Positions 52,429 through 63,738 of a DNA stretch of 64,000 nt are shown here, piece by piece (position 1 is the first letter of the stretch; each line of letters starts with the position of its first letter). The DNA is from DASTPP01 sp035762175 (lineage in GTDB: Bacteria; Myxococcota_A; Polyangia; Polyangiales; Polyangiaceae). Under the pieces are notes generated by a model. The model saw nothing but the letters and a program-made list of their open reading frames with translations, was not told the DNA's origin and did not search any database. Location of the stretch: positions 52,364-116,363 of the forward strand of contig DASTPP010000336.1 in the NCBI GenBank assembly GCA_035762175.1, written 5' to 3'. Both the position numbers and the translations under genes were made by a program.

Positions 52429-53787
52429 GTGAGCCGAACCACCCTCCGAGAGTTGCAACTCGACGGTCTCGTCGGGCCGACCCACAATTATGCCGGCATC
52501 GCCCCCGGCAACACCGCGAGCGACCGGCACCGGGGCCAGGCCTCGCGGCCCCGCGACGCCGCCCTCGAGGGGCTCGCGAAGATGCGCCTCGTGCACCGGC
52601 TCGGCGTGCCGCAGGGGGTCATGCCCCCGCACGACCGGCCCTCGCTCGCCACCCTGCGCGCCTGGGGCTTCGCCGGGCGCGACGAAGAGGTGCTCTCGCG
52701 CGCCGCGTCGGTCGACGGCGGCTGGCTCTTGCGGCTCGCCGCGAGCGCCTCGTCGATGTGGGTCGCCAACGCCGCCACCGTCGCCCCCTCGACCGACACG
52801 CTCGACGGCCGCACCCACTTCGTCGTCGCCAACCTCGCCGCCGCCGCCCACCGCAGCCTCGAGGCCCCGCTCACCGAGCGCATCCTGCGCTGCCTCTTCG
52901 CCGATACCTCGCACTTCCTCGTGCACGCCGCCCTGCCCGGCGGCCCCTCGCTCGGCGACGAGGGCGCCGCCAACCACACCCGCCTCGAGACCGACCGGGG
53001 CGCCGTGCACGTGCTCGGCTGGGGCCGGTCCGAAGACGACAAGCCCTCGCAGCGGCCCGCCCGCTACCCCGCGCGCCAGTCGCGCGAGGGCTCGTACGCG
53101 GTCGCCCGCCTCTTGCGCCTGCCCGACGAGCGCGTCGTCTTCGCCCGCCAGCACCCCGCCGGCATCGACGCCGGCAGCTTCCACACCGACGTGCTCGCCG
53201 TCGGCCAAGGCGGCTTTCTGCTCGCGCACGAGTACGCCTTCGAAGACGCCCCCGGCCTCTTCGAGCGCCTCGCCGCCCGCCTCGGCCCCGCCTTCCGGGC
53301 CCGCCTCGTCAACGAAGGCGAGCTGCCCGTCGAGGTCGCCGTCCGCACCTACCCCTTCAACAGCCAGCTCTTGACCTTGCCCTCGGGCAAGCTCGGCATC
53401 GTCGCCCCGGCCGAGTGCCAGGCCGAGCCCGCCTGCAAGCAGCTCTTCGACGCGCTCGTCGGCGAAGACGGCCCGGTCGAGCGCGTCGTCTACGTCGACG
53501 TCCGGCAGTCGATGCAGAACGGCGGCGGCCCCGCCTGCCTGCGCCTGCGCGTGCCGCTCACCCCCGAAGAGCTCGGCGCCCTCGCCGGCCGCACCCTCGT
53601 CAACGACGCCCTGCTCGACGAGCTCGAGGCCTGGGTCAAGCGCCACTACCGCGAAGAGCTGCGCGCCGCCGACCTCGCCGACCCCGCCCTCGCCCGCGAG
53701 TCGATGGCCGCGCTCGACGAGCTGACCAGCATCTTGCACCTCGGGCCCATCTACGACTTTCAGGGGCCCGCGGTCGCGGGGGGCTGA
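52429..53787 (+). CDS. astB: N-succinylarginine dihydrolase
   Basis: The 452-residue enzyme hydrolyses N-succinylarginine to N-succinylornithine, NH3 and CO2 in arginine catabolism. LDGLVGPTHNYAG opens the sequence; GDEGAANHTRL, FHTDVLAVG and GGPACLRLRVPL carry the Glu, His and Cys expected for the active site. GTG at 52429 follows a GGGGGG stretch. The other ast genes are not in the window. Confidence 0.93.
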   Translation: MSRTTLRELQLDGLVGPTHNYAGIAPGNTASDRHRGQASRPRDAALEGLAKMRLVHRLGVPQGVMPPHDRPSLATLRAWGFAGRDEEVLSRAASVDGGWLLRLAASASSMWVANAATVAPSTDTLDGRTHFVVANLAAAAHRSLEAPLTERILRCLFADTSHFLVHAALPGGPSLGDEGAANHTRLETDRGAVHVLGWGRSEDDKPSQRPARYPARQSREGSYAVARLLRLPDERVVFARQHPAGIDAGSFHTDVLAVGQGGFLLAHEYAFEDAPGLFERLAARLGPAFRARLVNEGELPVEVAVRTYPFNSQLLTLPSGKLGIVAPAECQAEPACKQLFDALVGEDGPVERVVYVDVRQSMQNGGGPACLRLRVPLTPEELGALAGRTLVNDALLDELEAWVKRHYREELRAADLADPALARESMAALDELTSILHLGPIYDFQGPAVAGG

Positions 53788-53791
53788 GCCG

Positions 53792-56446
53792 ATGGGCGAG
53801 GCGACAGGGGCCGAGCGCGCGCGGCTCGAAGAGGCGGCGCGCGGGGGCAAAAAGTGGCGCAGGTTTGGCACCTACCTGAGCGAGCGGCAGTGGGGCACCG
53901 TCCGCGAAGATTACAGCGCCTCGGGCGACGCCTGGGCCTACTTCCCCTTCGAGCACGCGCGCCTGCGGGCCTACCGCTGGGGCGAAGACGGCCTGCTCGG
54001 CCTCACCGACAACCGCGGCCTGCTCTGCTTCGCCCCCGCCCTGTGGAACGGCCGCGACCCCATCCTCAAAGAGCGCCTTTTCGGCCTCTCGAACCCCGAG
54101 GGCAACCACGGCGAGGACGTCAAAGAGGCCTACTACTACCTCGACAACACCCCCTCGCACGCCTACGCCCGCGCCCTCTACAAGTACCCGCAGGCCGAGT
54201 TCCCCTACGAGCTCTTGCGCCGCGAGTCCGCCCGCCGCGGCCGCGCCCGGCCCGAGTTCGACCTGCACGACTCGGGCGTCTTCGACCACGGTCGCTACTT
54301 CGACGTCGAGATCACCTACGCCAAGGCCGACTGGAGCGACCTGCTCGTCGATCTGCACATCTCCAACCGCGGCCCCGACCCGGCCGAGCTCTGGGTCTTG
54401 CCCACCTTCTGGCTGCGCAACACCTGGTCCTGGGGCGAGGGCGAGGCCCGCCACCGCTTTCGCGAGGCCGACGCGGCGCCCGCGGGCGCGCGCGCCCTCG
54501 CCCTCGAGCACCCGCACTTCGGCCGCCTTTACGTGTATTTCGAGGCGCCCGACGAGCTCCTCTTCACCGACAACGATACCAACTACGAGGCGCTCTACGG
54601 CCGGCCCAACCTGACGCCCCACGTCAAGGACGCCTTTCACCGCTACGTCGTCGGGGGCGAGCGCGGCGCCGTCAACCCCGAGCGGGTCGGCAGCAAGGCC
54701 GCGGCCCTCAAGCGCCTGCGCCTCGGCCCCGGCGCCCACGCCGTCGTGCGCGCCCGCCTCTCCGACCGGCCCCTCGACGACCCCTTCGGCGACTTCACCG
54801 GCGTCGTGCGCCAGCGCCGCGCCGAGGCCGACGAGTTCTACGCCTCGATCATGCCCCCCGGCCTCGGCGAAGACGAGGCGCGCGTCTACCGCCAGGCCCT
54901 CGGCGGCCTGCTCTGGACCAAACAGTACTACCACTTCGACGTCACGCGCTGGCTGCGCGGCGACCCCGGCCAGCCCCCGCCCCCGCCCGAGCGGCTCGAG
55001 GGCCGCAACGCCTCGTGGGGCCACGTGTACAACTCCGAAATCATCGTGATGCCCGACAAGTGGGAGTACCCCTGGTACGCCGCTTGGGACACCGCCTTTC
55101 ACGCCGTCTCGCTCGCCCTCGCCGACCCCGACCTCGCCAAAGAGCAGCTCAGCCTGCTCCTGCGCGAGTGGTTCATGCACCCCAACGGGCAGATTCCCGC
55201 GTATGAGTGGGCGTTCGGCGACGTCAACCCGCCGGTGCACGCCTGGGCCGCCCTGCGCGTCTACGAGCTCGAGAAGAAGAAGACCGGCGCCGCCGACCGG
55301 GCCTTTCTCGAGAGCGTCTTTCACAAGCTGATGTTGAACTTCACCTGGTGGGTCAACCGCAAAGACTCCGCCGGCAAGAACGTCTTCGAGGGGGGCTTCC
55401 TCGGGCTCGACAACATCGGCGTCTTCGACCGCTCGGCCGAGCTGCCCGGCGGCGGCCGCATCGAGCAGGCCGACGCCACGAGCTGGATGGGCATGTACTG
55501 CCTGAACCTGCTCGAGATGGCCCTCGAGCTCGCCCGCTACAACCGCGCCTACGAGGACGTCGCGAGCAAGTTCTTCGAGCACTTTCTGCACATCGCCCAC
55601 GCCATGCACGGCGGCTCGGGCCGCGGCGAGTCGCTCTGGGACGAGCACGACGGCTTCTACTACGACGTCTTGAGCTTCGGCCGCGAGCGCCTGCCGGTCA
55701 AAATTCGCAGCATGGTGGGGCTGATCCCGCTGTTTGCCGCCTTCGTGCTCGAGGGCGAGGCGGCCGAGCGCGCGGGCGGCTTCTTCCGCCGCATGCGCTG
55801 GTTCCTCACCAACCGCCCCGAGCTCGCCGCCTACGCCAAGGGCCTCGAGCAGCCCGGCCAGCGCGAGCGCCGCCTGCTCTCGCTGGTCGACCGGCGCCGC
55901 CTGCCCCGCCTGCTCGGCCGCCTCTTCGACGAGACCGAGTTCCTCTCGCCGTACGGCGTGCGCGGCCTCTCGCGCCGCCACGCCGGCGCCCCCTACGTGC
56001 TCTGGCTCGGCGGCCGCGAGCACCGCGTCGACTACGAGCCCGGCGAGAGCCAGACCGGCCTCTTCGGCGGCAACTCGAACTGGCGCGGGCCCGTGTGGTT
56101 CCCCGTCAATTACCTGCTGCTCGCCTCGCTGCGCACCTTCGGCCGCTACTTCGGCGACTCGCTCCGGCTCGAGGTGCCCTCGGGCTCCGGCCGCCTGATG
56201 AACCTCGCGCAGGCCGCCGACGAGCTCGGCCGCCGCCTCGTCGCCCTCTTCCTGCGCGACCGCGACGGCCGCCGCCCCGCCCTCGGCGACGTCGCGCTCT
56301 TTCAGCACGACCCCCACTTTCGCGACCACATCCTCTTTTACGAATACTTCCACGGCGAGAGCGGCCAGGGCCTCGGCGCCGCGCACCAAACGGGCTGGAC
56401 GGCCCTGGTGGCGAACCTGCTCGACGAGTGCCGGCGCGGGGCGTAA
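53792..56446 (+). CDS. GH63-like glucosidase / mannosylglycerate hydrolase-related
   Basis: The 884-residue protein begins four bases after astB. It carries the (alpha/alpha)6 barrel of GH63-type enzymes with EYPWYAAWDTAFHAVSLALAD (acidic residue in the WDT turn), GQIPAYEWAFGDVNPP and GNSNWRGPVWFPVNYLL, and ends LGAAHQTGWTALVANLLDE. It probably releases glucose or mannose from small glycosides or oligosaccharides. The N-terminal 400 residues form a beta-rich domain. No signal peptide; cytoplasmic. Confidence 0.87.
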   Translation: MGEATGAERARLEEAARGGKKWRRFGTYLSERQWGTVREDYSASGDAWAYFPFEHARLRAYRWGEDGLLGLTDNRGLLCFAPALWNGRDPILKERLFGLSNPEGNHGEDVKEAYYYLDNTPSHAYARALYKYPQAEFPYELLRRESARRGRARPEFDLHDSGVFDHGRYFDVEITYAKADWSDLLVDLHISNRGPDPAELWVLPTFWLRNTWSWGEGEARHRFREADAAPAGARALALEHPHFGRLYVYFEAPDELLFTDNDTNYEALYGRPNLTPHVKDAFHRYVVGGERGAVNPERVGSKAAALKRLRLGPGAHAVVRARLSDRPLDDPFGDFTGVVRQRRAEADEFYASIMPPGLGEDEARVYRQALGGLLWTKQYYHFDVTRWLRGDPGQPPPPPERLEGRNASWGHVYNSEIIVMPDKWEYPWYAAWDTAFHAVSLALADPDLAKEQLSLLLREWFMHPNGQIPAYEWAFGDVNPPVHAWAALRVYELEKKKTGAADRAFLESVFHKLMLNFTWWVNRKDSAGKNVFEGGFLGLDNIGVFDRSAELPGGGRIEQADATSWMGMYCLNLLEMALELARYNRAYEDVASKFFEHFLHIAHAMHGGSGRGESLWDEHDGFYYDVLSFGRERLPVKIRSMVGLIPLFAAFVLEGEAAERAGGFFRRMRWFLTNRPELAAYAKGLEQPGQRERRLLSLVDRRRLPRLLGRLFDETEFLSPYGVRGLSRRHAGAPYVLWLGGREHRVDYEPGESQTGLFGGNSNWRGPVWFPVNYLLLASLRTFGRYFGDSLRLEVPSGSGRLMNLAQAADELGRRLVALFLRDRDGRRPALGDVALFQHDPHFRDHILFYEYFHGESGQGLGAAHQTGWTALVANLLDECRRGA

Positions 56447-56654
56447 CAGCCTGAAGAGGGTAGAGGGCGGCGGCGGGTGATGGCCGCCGGGGCCGCGCGA
56501 CGGTCGGCGCGCCGCCGGGCCAGGGGGCTGCGCCACCGCGCGAAAGGCGGCCTCGACGGCGAGACCAGCTCTGCCCCGAGGTCGGCGCTCGAACAAGAGC
56601 AGAGGGCCGCCTGGCGCGCAAGCGAGCCCCCAGGGCGTGCTATGCTTTCGTACG

Positions 56655-57098
56655 ATGAGAACCCAGACCGCGCAAACCGACTTGGTCGTGCACGACGCTG
56701 CGCAGCGCCCGCGGCTTCTCGTCGAGGTCAAGCGGCGCGGTACGGTGTCGCCCGCCGAGGCCGCGAGCCTCCGCGCTTTTTACCTCGACAGGGTGGGCGT
56801 GCGGGCCCCCTTCTTGCTGGTTACGCTCGCGGCCATTTCTCTCTGGCCAGCGTCCGCACCCGCCGATGCCGAGCCCGAGTTCGCCTTCGACGCGCGCGAA
56901 GAGCTTGCGCCCTACTTCGCGGGCCTCGGCGCCGCCCCGCACGAGATCGAACCCGGCGCGTTCGAAATGCTGGTCTTTTCGTGGCTCAGCGATCTGGCTG
57001 AGGGCAAGCTCTCGCAAAGCCCGGTCGGCCAAGCGCTGACCCGCCTCGACCGCGACCTATGGCGCGAGGGCCAGGTCGACTGGGGCGACGCCGCGTGA
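56655..57098 (+). CDS. PD-(D/E)XK-like small protein, first gene of a nuclease pair
   Basis: The 147-residue product shows D-x8... in TDLVVHDAAQRPRLLVEVKRR: Asp9, Glu24 and Lys26 fit the PD-(D/E)XK signature of restriction-like nucleases and REase-fold restriction subunits. The rest is helical with EPGAFEMLVFSWLSDLAEG. Its TGA overlaps the GTG of the PIN gene. Composition is less GC-rich than neighbours, which hints at transfer. I do not know a named family; it may be a DNA-recognition or antidote component. Confidence 0.62.
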   Translation: MRTQTAQTDLVVHDAAQRPRLLVEVKRRGTVSPAEAASLRAFYLDRVGVRAPFLLVTLAAISLWPASAPADAEPEFAFDAREELAPYFAGLGAAPHEIEPGAFEMLVFSWLSDLAEGKLSQSPVGQALTRLDRDLWREGQVDWGDAA

Positions 57099-57742
57099 GG
57101 GTTTACGTCGAGACGAACTTTCTTCTCGAGCTCGTGTTCGAGCAAGAGCAACTGGGTGACTGTGAGCTCGTTCTCGCGTGGGCAGAGCGAGGCTCGCTCG
57201 ACCTGCGGGCCCCCGCATACTCGCTCTTCGAGGCCAGCGAAGCCGTCCGGCTGAGGGTCAAGAAGCGGCAAGAATTTCAGCGCGACTTTCGTGACCACCT
57301 TCGCCAGATCAAGCGCCAAGGCCCTTTCGCAAACGACCCGTCGGCCGACGGCGTCGAGAGCCTGTTGCGCCGCAGCACGCAGAGCCTCGAGCAACGGCTG
57401 AACGCCTGCCTCGGCCGGCTGAAGGGCGCCGCCCAAAGCCTCGTTCGTCTCGACGCCGACGACGTCGCCGAAGCCCGGCTGCTGGCCGACGAATGCAAAC
57501 TCAAAAGCCCCGACGCCTTGGTTCTTGCGTCGGTGTTGGGCGATTTGCAACGAAACCCGTCGACGGCGGCGTTCGTCACTCGAGACAACAAGGGCTTCGA
57601 CACCCAGCCCGTTCGCTCTCGGCTCGCTTCACGTCAGTGCAGTCTCTTCGGCAGCTTCCATGATCTAGCCAACCACCTGCGCCATGAGAAGGGGCTGGCG
57701 GCGCCGAACGAAACCACCCCCGCGAAGCCCGAGCCTTCGTAA
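57095..57742 (+). CDS. PIN-domain ribonuclease-like protein
   Basis: The 215-residue product begins VYVETNFLLELVF (Glu6 where most PIN domains have Asp), with Glu46 in LFEASEAV, Asp140 in KSPDALVLASVL and Asp164 in VTRDNKGFD as the remaining acidic residues. PIN domains cleave RNA and are often toxins. It is translationally coupled (GTGA) to the upstream PD-(D/E)XK-like gene. A tail of about 35 residues follows. It is longer than typical VapC (about 130 residues), having a helical insert at 50-125. Confidence 0.75.
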   Translation: MRVYVETNFLLELVFEQEQLGDCELVLAWAERGSLDLRAPAYSLFEASEAVRLRVKKRQEFQRDFRDHLRQIKRQGPFANDPSADGVESLLRRSTQSLEQRLNACLGRLKGAAQSLVRLDADDVAEARLLADECKLKSPDALVLASVLGDLQRNPSTAAFVTRDNKGFDTQPVRSRLASRQCSLFGSFHDLANHLRHEKGLAAPNETTPAKPEPS

Positions 57743-58036
57743 GAGCCTGCGCCAGCGCCTCGGCCGAGAGCTCGACCTTCACCGCGGCGCCCTCGTCGCC
57801 CGCGACCTCGCGAGCGCCTCGCGGGCGCCGACCCTGCGCCTCGCCCGCACGTCGCCGGGCCCCCGATCGATCGAGCGGTGCGGCCCCTCGCGTCGCTCGT
57901 CAGCACGGAGTGCGGCCGACTCTCGACGCCCCGCTGCCCGCGCGCGAGCGCGATCCGGGCCCCGGCGCTCGCCGCCTCGGCGGGCAGGCCCGTGGCCGCG
58001 GGCGTCGCCTCGCTCGTGACGCCGCCACCGCCACCG

Positions 58037-59884
<1,848 letters not shown>

Positions 59885-59897
59885 TCGTCGCCTCCGG

Positions 59898-60887
59898 TCA
59901 AAATCGTACGATGGCCTGGAGCCCCGCCGGTCGGACCGCAATCGTCACGCCCTGGTGGGCCTTCGCGCCGGCGCCGGCCCCCTGACTCGGCGTGGTCAAG
60001 AACAAGTACCCCCCGGCGGCGAGGCCGAGAAGGCCGACGCCGACGCCGACGTTGGCCACCCAAGCCCGCGTGCTCGCCCGGTCGCGGTGGTCGGACGCAA
60101 CGTCGGGCGCGCATTCGTCGGCCGAAGGGCACGCATTCTCGGCCTTCTGGTTGCTCGAGAACGCCATCGCACCAAACACGGCGCCCGTGCCCAGGGCGAC
60201 GAGGCCGAGGCCGCCGACGACATAACCGAGCATCGGCCGACCTGCCGCCGCGACGGCGGGGCGGCGTTCGGCGAGAGCAGGTAGGTCGATCACGGTGGGC
60301 CCACCCCCAGGGCCGACGCGGGGCGAGACGCGAAACGACACGTGCCCAGGCGCTTCGGCCACAAGGGTGTGTTCGCCCGGGTCGACGGGCAGGGGCGAGC
60401 CGAGCTGAGCCGCTGCCACGGCGCGGCCGTCGAGCTTGATCGCCAGACCGGGCACGTGCCGCTCGACGCGCACGGTCAGGCGCGGAAGAAAGGGCTCCAG
60501 CAACGACGCCCGGCGATGACATTCGGCCACGCCCACCTCGTCACCTCGGGCCTTGAAAAGGAGCGCGGCCGAGAGAAATTCGGCCCAGGCCGTGGCGAGC
60601 TTGCCCCCTCGCTCGTGGCAACTGGCGACGTTGAGCAACTTGCCCGCCGTCGGCTCCCGGCGATGGCTCTCGGCGAACATGGCGCACGCCTCGTCGAGCT
60701 TGCCCTCTTGGCGCAGCCGGACCCCTTCGTTAAATAGGGCCAGGGCATCGGCCGTGCCCGAGTCGGCGCGCGACGGCCGGGGTAGGGCGCCGAAGGTGGC
60801 GCTGACGAGGGGCAAGAGCGCCCATCGCAGGGCGGCGCCGCGCGCGCGCCGGGCGGCGCTTCGTTCGCTCGGGCGGGCGGCGCTCAT
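59898..60887 (-). CDS. TPR/PEGA-type exported or membrane helper protein
   Basis: The 329-residue product has a signal peptide, TPR-like helices (ALALFNEGVRLRQEGKLDEACAMFAES), a PEGA-like beta domain (VRVERHVPGLAIKLDGRAV...VDPGEHTLVAEAPGH) and two membrane helices near 218-240 and 280-302. This is the classic companion of myxobacterial Ser/Thr kinases. Its ATG overlaps the kinase stop (ATGA at 60884-60887), so both are made together. Confidence 0.82.
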   Translation of the reverse strand: MSAARPSERSAARRARGAALRWALLPLVSATFGALPRPSRADSGTADALALFNEGVRLRQEGKLDEACAMFAESHRREPTAGKLLNVASCHERGGKLATAWAEFLSAALLFKARGDEVGVAECHRRASLLEPFLPRLTVRVERHVPGLAIKLDGRAVAAAQLGSPLPVDPGEHTLVAEAPGHVSFRVSPRVGPGGGPTVIDLPALAERRPAVAAAGRPMLGYVVGGLGLVALGTGAVFGAMAFSSNQKAENACPSADECAPDVASDHRDRASTRAWVANVGVGVGLLGLAAGGYLFLTTPSQGAGAGAKAHQGVTIAVRPAGLQAIVRF

Positions 60888-62497
60888 GGCTGGTTATACA
60901 GCGTTTCGCTGGGAGACGGCTTGGGGGGCGGCTTCGCTTCGGCCGGCGGGGGGGCGCCGCCGACGGCCCCGGCACCGACCTTCGGCTTCGCTGCCTCGGC
61001 GCCCTTGGTCGACCTCCCGGGGGCGCGAGGCGGGCGCGCCGGCGAGGGGGCTCGAACCGCGGACGGCCGCGCGCTCGTCAGCGCCTCGGCGGGGGCCGGA
61101 GCGGGGGCCGCGTTCGAGGCCGCGACGGGCGCGAGCGCCGCGGATGAAGGCGGCGGCACGTTCGAGGCGGGCGCGTCGGGCTCGCTTCGCGAGGCCAACG
61201 CGCTCGCGGACGTCCCGCCTCCTTCGCCCCTCGTCGCGCTGCGCGTGGCAAGACCGACCGCCAGCGCCATCGCGCCGCCGAGGGCGACCATCGCCCCGAA
61301 CACGCGGGCTCTGGCGGACGCGCCGAGCGCCCGGGCCCCCGCGGGAGGGGTCAAGGGTTCGTCCGTCGCCACGCTGGAGGGGGGCGCCGTCATCGAGGCA
61401 GACGAGCCCGTCGCGGGCCTCGTCACCGAGCCGGACGGCGCCTCGGCGATGAGCTCGGCGGTCTTGACGACGCGGGTGTCGGACGCCGGCGGCAGCGTCG
61501 TCCCTACCGCCGCCGCCGCCTCCAACGACTCGAGGCCGAGCGCGACACGGCGGGGGAGCGCGAATGCCGCCGCCCCGATGTCTGCCTCGTTGAGGCCCGC
61601 GCCGGCAGCGAAGACCTCGACGAGCGCCTCGACCGCCACCCCGGCCGAAGCAAAGCGGTTTCGGGGGTCGGGTTCGAGGCAGCGAAGGAACCAGGCGTCG
61701 AACTCGACCGGCCACGCAGGCGTCAGCCCCAGGGCCAGGGCGCGCTCGCTCGGCGGGGCCAGCGGCTGCACGAGAATCTCGTTGAGCAGGGCGCCGACCC
61801 CGCCGACGCCCTGGGCGCCCGAGAGCCAGTAAATGCGCCCTGCCAGCGCGTAAAAGGCGATGAGCCCGAGGGCCCAGACGTCGAGCTGGGGCGTGACCGC
61901 CCCGTGCGAGAATTGCTCGCGGGCCATGAAGAGCGGCGTACCCTTCACCTCGTGGCTGTGAAGCTGGCTCTCGGAGAGCACCTTCGCGATGCCGAAGTCG
62001 AGCACCTTGACGAAGGCGGCCCCCCCTTCGCCGGCGCGCACGAAGAGGTTCTCGGGCTTCAGATCGCGGTGCACGATCGGCGCCGGGCGCCCGGCCCGAT
62101 CGACGTAGCCGTGCGCCTTGTCGAGCGCCTTGGCCACCTGGCGCAAGACGGCGAGCGCTTCGGCGGGCGAGAGCGCGCCGGTCTCGCGGACGAGCGCGCG
62201 CAGCGTCATCCCGCGAAGGAGCTCCATCGCCAGAAAGGGCAGGCCGAGGTGTTCGTCGAAGCCGGCGTCGAGAATGCGCACGATGTGCTCGCTGTCGATG
62301 CGGGCGGTGACGCGCGCCTCGAGCTGAAAGCTCTCGACCGCCGACTTCGACCCGAGCACATGCGGGAAGAGCACCTTGAGCGCCACCCGCTCTTCGGTCG
62401 CCACGTGCTCGGCGGCGAAAACGGCGCTCATACCCCCCTGGGCGATGCGCCGCTCGATGCGGTACCGGCTCGCGACGAGCTGTCCCTCCCGAAGCAC
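60884..62497 (-). CDS. Hanks-type Ser/Thr protein kinase
   Basis: The 537-residue protein has a complete kinase domain (about 11-275): IAQGGMSAVFAAEH glycine loop, ATP Lys in VALKVLFP, VHRDLKPEN catalytic loop, DFGIAKVL and an activation segment with GTPLFMAREQF (Arg where Pro is usual in APE). A membrane helix near 395-415 separates it from an Ala/Pro-rich extracytoplasmic tail. GTG at 62497 is the start. It phosphorylates unknown partners at the envelope. Confidence 0.92.
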   Translation of the reverse strand: MLREGQLVASRYRIERRIAQGGMSAVFAAEHVATEERVALKVLFPHVLGSKSAVESFQLEARVTARIDSEHIVRILDAGFDEHLGLPFLAMELLRGMTLRALVRETGALSPAEALAVLRQVAKALDKAHGYVDRAGRPAPIVHRDLKPENLFVRAGEGGAAFVKVLDFGIAKVLSESQLHSHEVKGTPLFMAREQFSHGAVTPQLDVWALGLIAFYALAGRIYWLSGAQGVGGVGALLNEILVQPLAPPSERALALGLTPAWPVEFDAWFLRCLEPDPRNRFASAGVAVEALVEVFAAGAGLNEADIGAAAFALPRRVALGLESLEAAAAVGTTLPPASDTRVVKTAELIAEAPSGSVTRPATGSSASMTAPPSSVATDEPLTPPAGARALGASARARVFGAMVALGGAMALAVGLATRSATRGEGGGTSASALASRSEPDAPASNVPPPSSAALAPVAASNAAPAPAPAEALTSARPSAVRAPSPARPPRAPGRSTKGAEAAKPKVGAGAVGGAPPPAEAKPPPKPSPSETLYNQP

Positions 62498-62565
62498 CTT
62501 GTCACCAGGATAGGCCCAGGGTGCGAACTTGTCCCCGAGAAAAGCGTTGGGTTCTGGGCTTTTGT

Positions 62566-62687
62566 TGGCCTACGAGGGGGTCTTGTCGTGCTGCGGCACC
62601 GGTGCCCACCTCGGCACCGCGCACCAGACCGGCCGCACGTCCCTCGTCGCCAACCGGCTCGACGAGGGGCGGCACGGGGCGCGGTGA
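62566..62687 (+). pseudogene. Relic of a GH63-like glucosidase 3' end
   Basis: In one frame this segment reads LGTAHQTGRTSLVANRLDEG and stops with TGA at 62685-62687. It matches the last residues of the intact glucosidase at 53792-56446 (LGAAHQTGWTALVANLLDEC) at 17 of 23 positions over the full overlap. Upstream, AYEGVLSCCGTGAH may correspond to FYEYFHGESGQG. The rest of the gene is absent. Confidence 0.6.
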
Positions 62688-62751
62688 GCGGCGTGCCCCG
62701 GCCGCCGCGGCGGCTTGTGCAGCCGGGCGATGGGGGCTAAAGGCGGCGGGC

Positions 62752-63714
62752 ATGAAGACCTTGGTCACGGGCAGCGCGGGGCACCTGGGTGAGGCGTTGA
62801 TGCGCGCGCTGCGGGGGGCCGGGCGCGAGGCGATCGGCGTCGACGTGCTGCGCTCGCCCTTCACCGATCGGGTCGGGTCGATCGTCGACCGCGACTTCGT
62901 GAGAGAGTGCATGGCCGGCGTGGGCGCCGTGCTCCACGCGGCGACGCTGCACAAGCCCCACGTCGCCACGCACTCGCGGCAGGCCTTCGTCGATACCAAC
63001 GTCACCGGCACGCTCAACCTCCTCGAAGAGGCGGCGTCGGCCGGCGTCGCCGCGTTCGTCTTCACGAGCACCACCAGCGCCTTCGGCCACGCCCTCACGC
63101 CCCCCGAGGGCGAGCCCGCCGCCTGGGTGACCGAAGAGATCACGCCCGTGCCCAAGAACATTTACGGGGTGACCAAGACGGCGGCCGAAGGCCTGTGCGA
63201 GCTCTTCTGGCGCAACCAGGGGCTGCCCTGCGTCGTCTTGCGCACCTCGCGCTTCTTCCCCGAAGGAGACGATTCGGAGGCGGCGCGGCTGGCCTACCAA
63301 GACGCTAACCTGAAGGCGAACGAGTTTCTCCACCGGCGCGTCGACGTCGAAGACGTGGTCGACGCCCACCTGCTCGCCCTCGAGAAAGCGCCTTCGCTCG
63401 GCTTCGGCCGCTACATCATCAGCGCGACCACGCCCTTCACGCGCGACGATCGGCGCGAGCTGCGCTCGAACGCCCCGGCCGTGGTCGCGCGCTACGTGCC
63501 CGCCTACGCCGAAGAGTACGAGCGACGCGGCTGGACGATGCCATCGGACATCGAGCGGGTGTACGTCAACGAGCGCGCCCGGGCCGAGCTGGGCTGGCGG
63601 CCCCGTTACGACTTCGCCGCCGTGATCGAGCGCCTGCGCCGGGGCGAAGACCCCCGCAGCCCGCTCGCCCGGGCCATCGGCTCGAAGGGCTACCACGCCG
63701 GCGCGGGTCGCTGA
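62752..63714 (+). CDS. NAD-dependent epimerase/dehydratase
   Basis: The 320-residue protein has the Rossmann start MKTLVTGSAGHLGEAL, the STTSAFG strand and the catalytic pair Tyr-x3-Lys in IYGVTKTAAEG, with RTSRFFPEG and a C-terminal NERARAELGWRPRYDF as in extended short-chain dehydrogenases. The substrate is probably a nucleotide sugar or related compound. ATG at 62752 follows the glucosidase relic. Length is normal. Confidence 0.88.
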   Translation: MKTLVTGSAGHLGEALMRALRGAGREAIGVDVLRSPFTDRVGSIVDRDFVRECMAGVGAVLHAATLHKPHVATHSRQAFVDTNVTGTLNLLEEAASAGVAAFVFTSTTSAFGHALTPPEGEPAAWVTEEITPVPKNIYGVTKTAAEGLCELFWRNQGLPCVVLRTSRFFPEGDDSEAARLAYQDANLKANEFLHRRVDVEDVVDAHLLALEKAPSLGFGRYIISATTPFTRDDRRELRSNAPAVVARYVPAYAEEYERRGWTMPSDIERVYVNERARAELGWRPRYDFAAVIERLRRGEDPRSPLARAIGSKGYHAGAGR

Positions 63715-63738
63715 GGACGGCGCACGGCGCACAGGCGC

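Noticed and set aside
57743..58036. Possible gene between the PIN gene and the haem lipoprotein
   Set aside because: A phrase VKVELSAEALAQAL is readable on the minus strand but the surrounding frame is broken and has no start; too weak to annotate.
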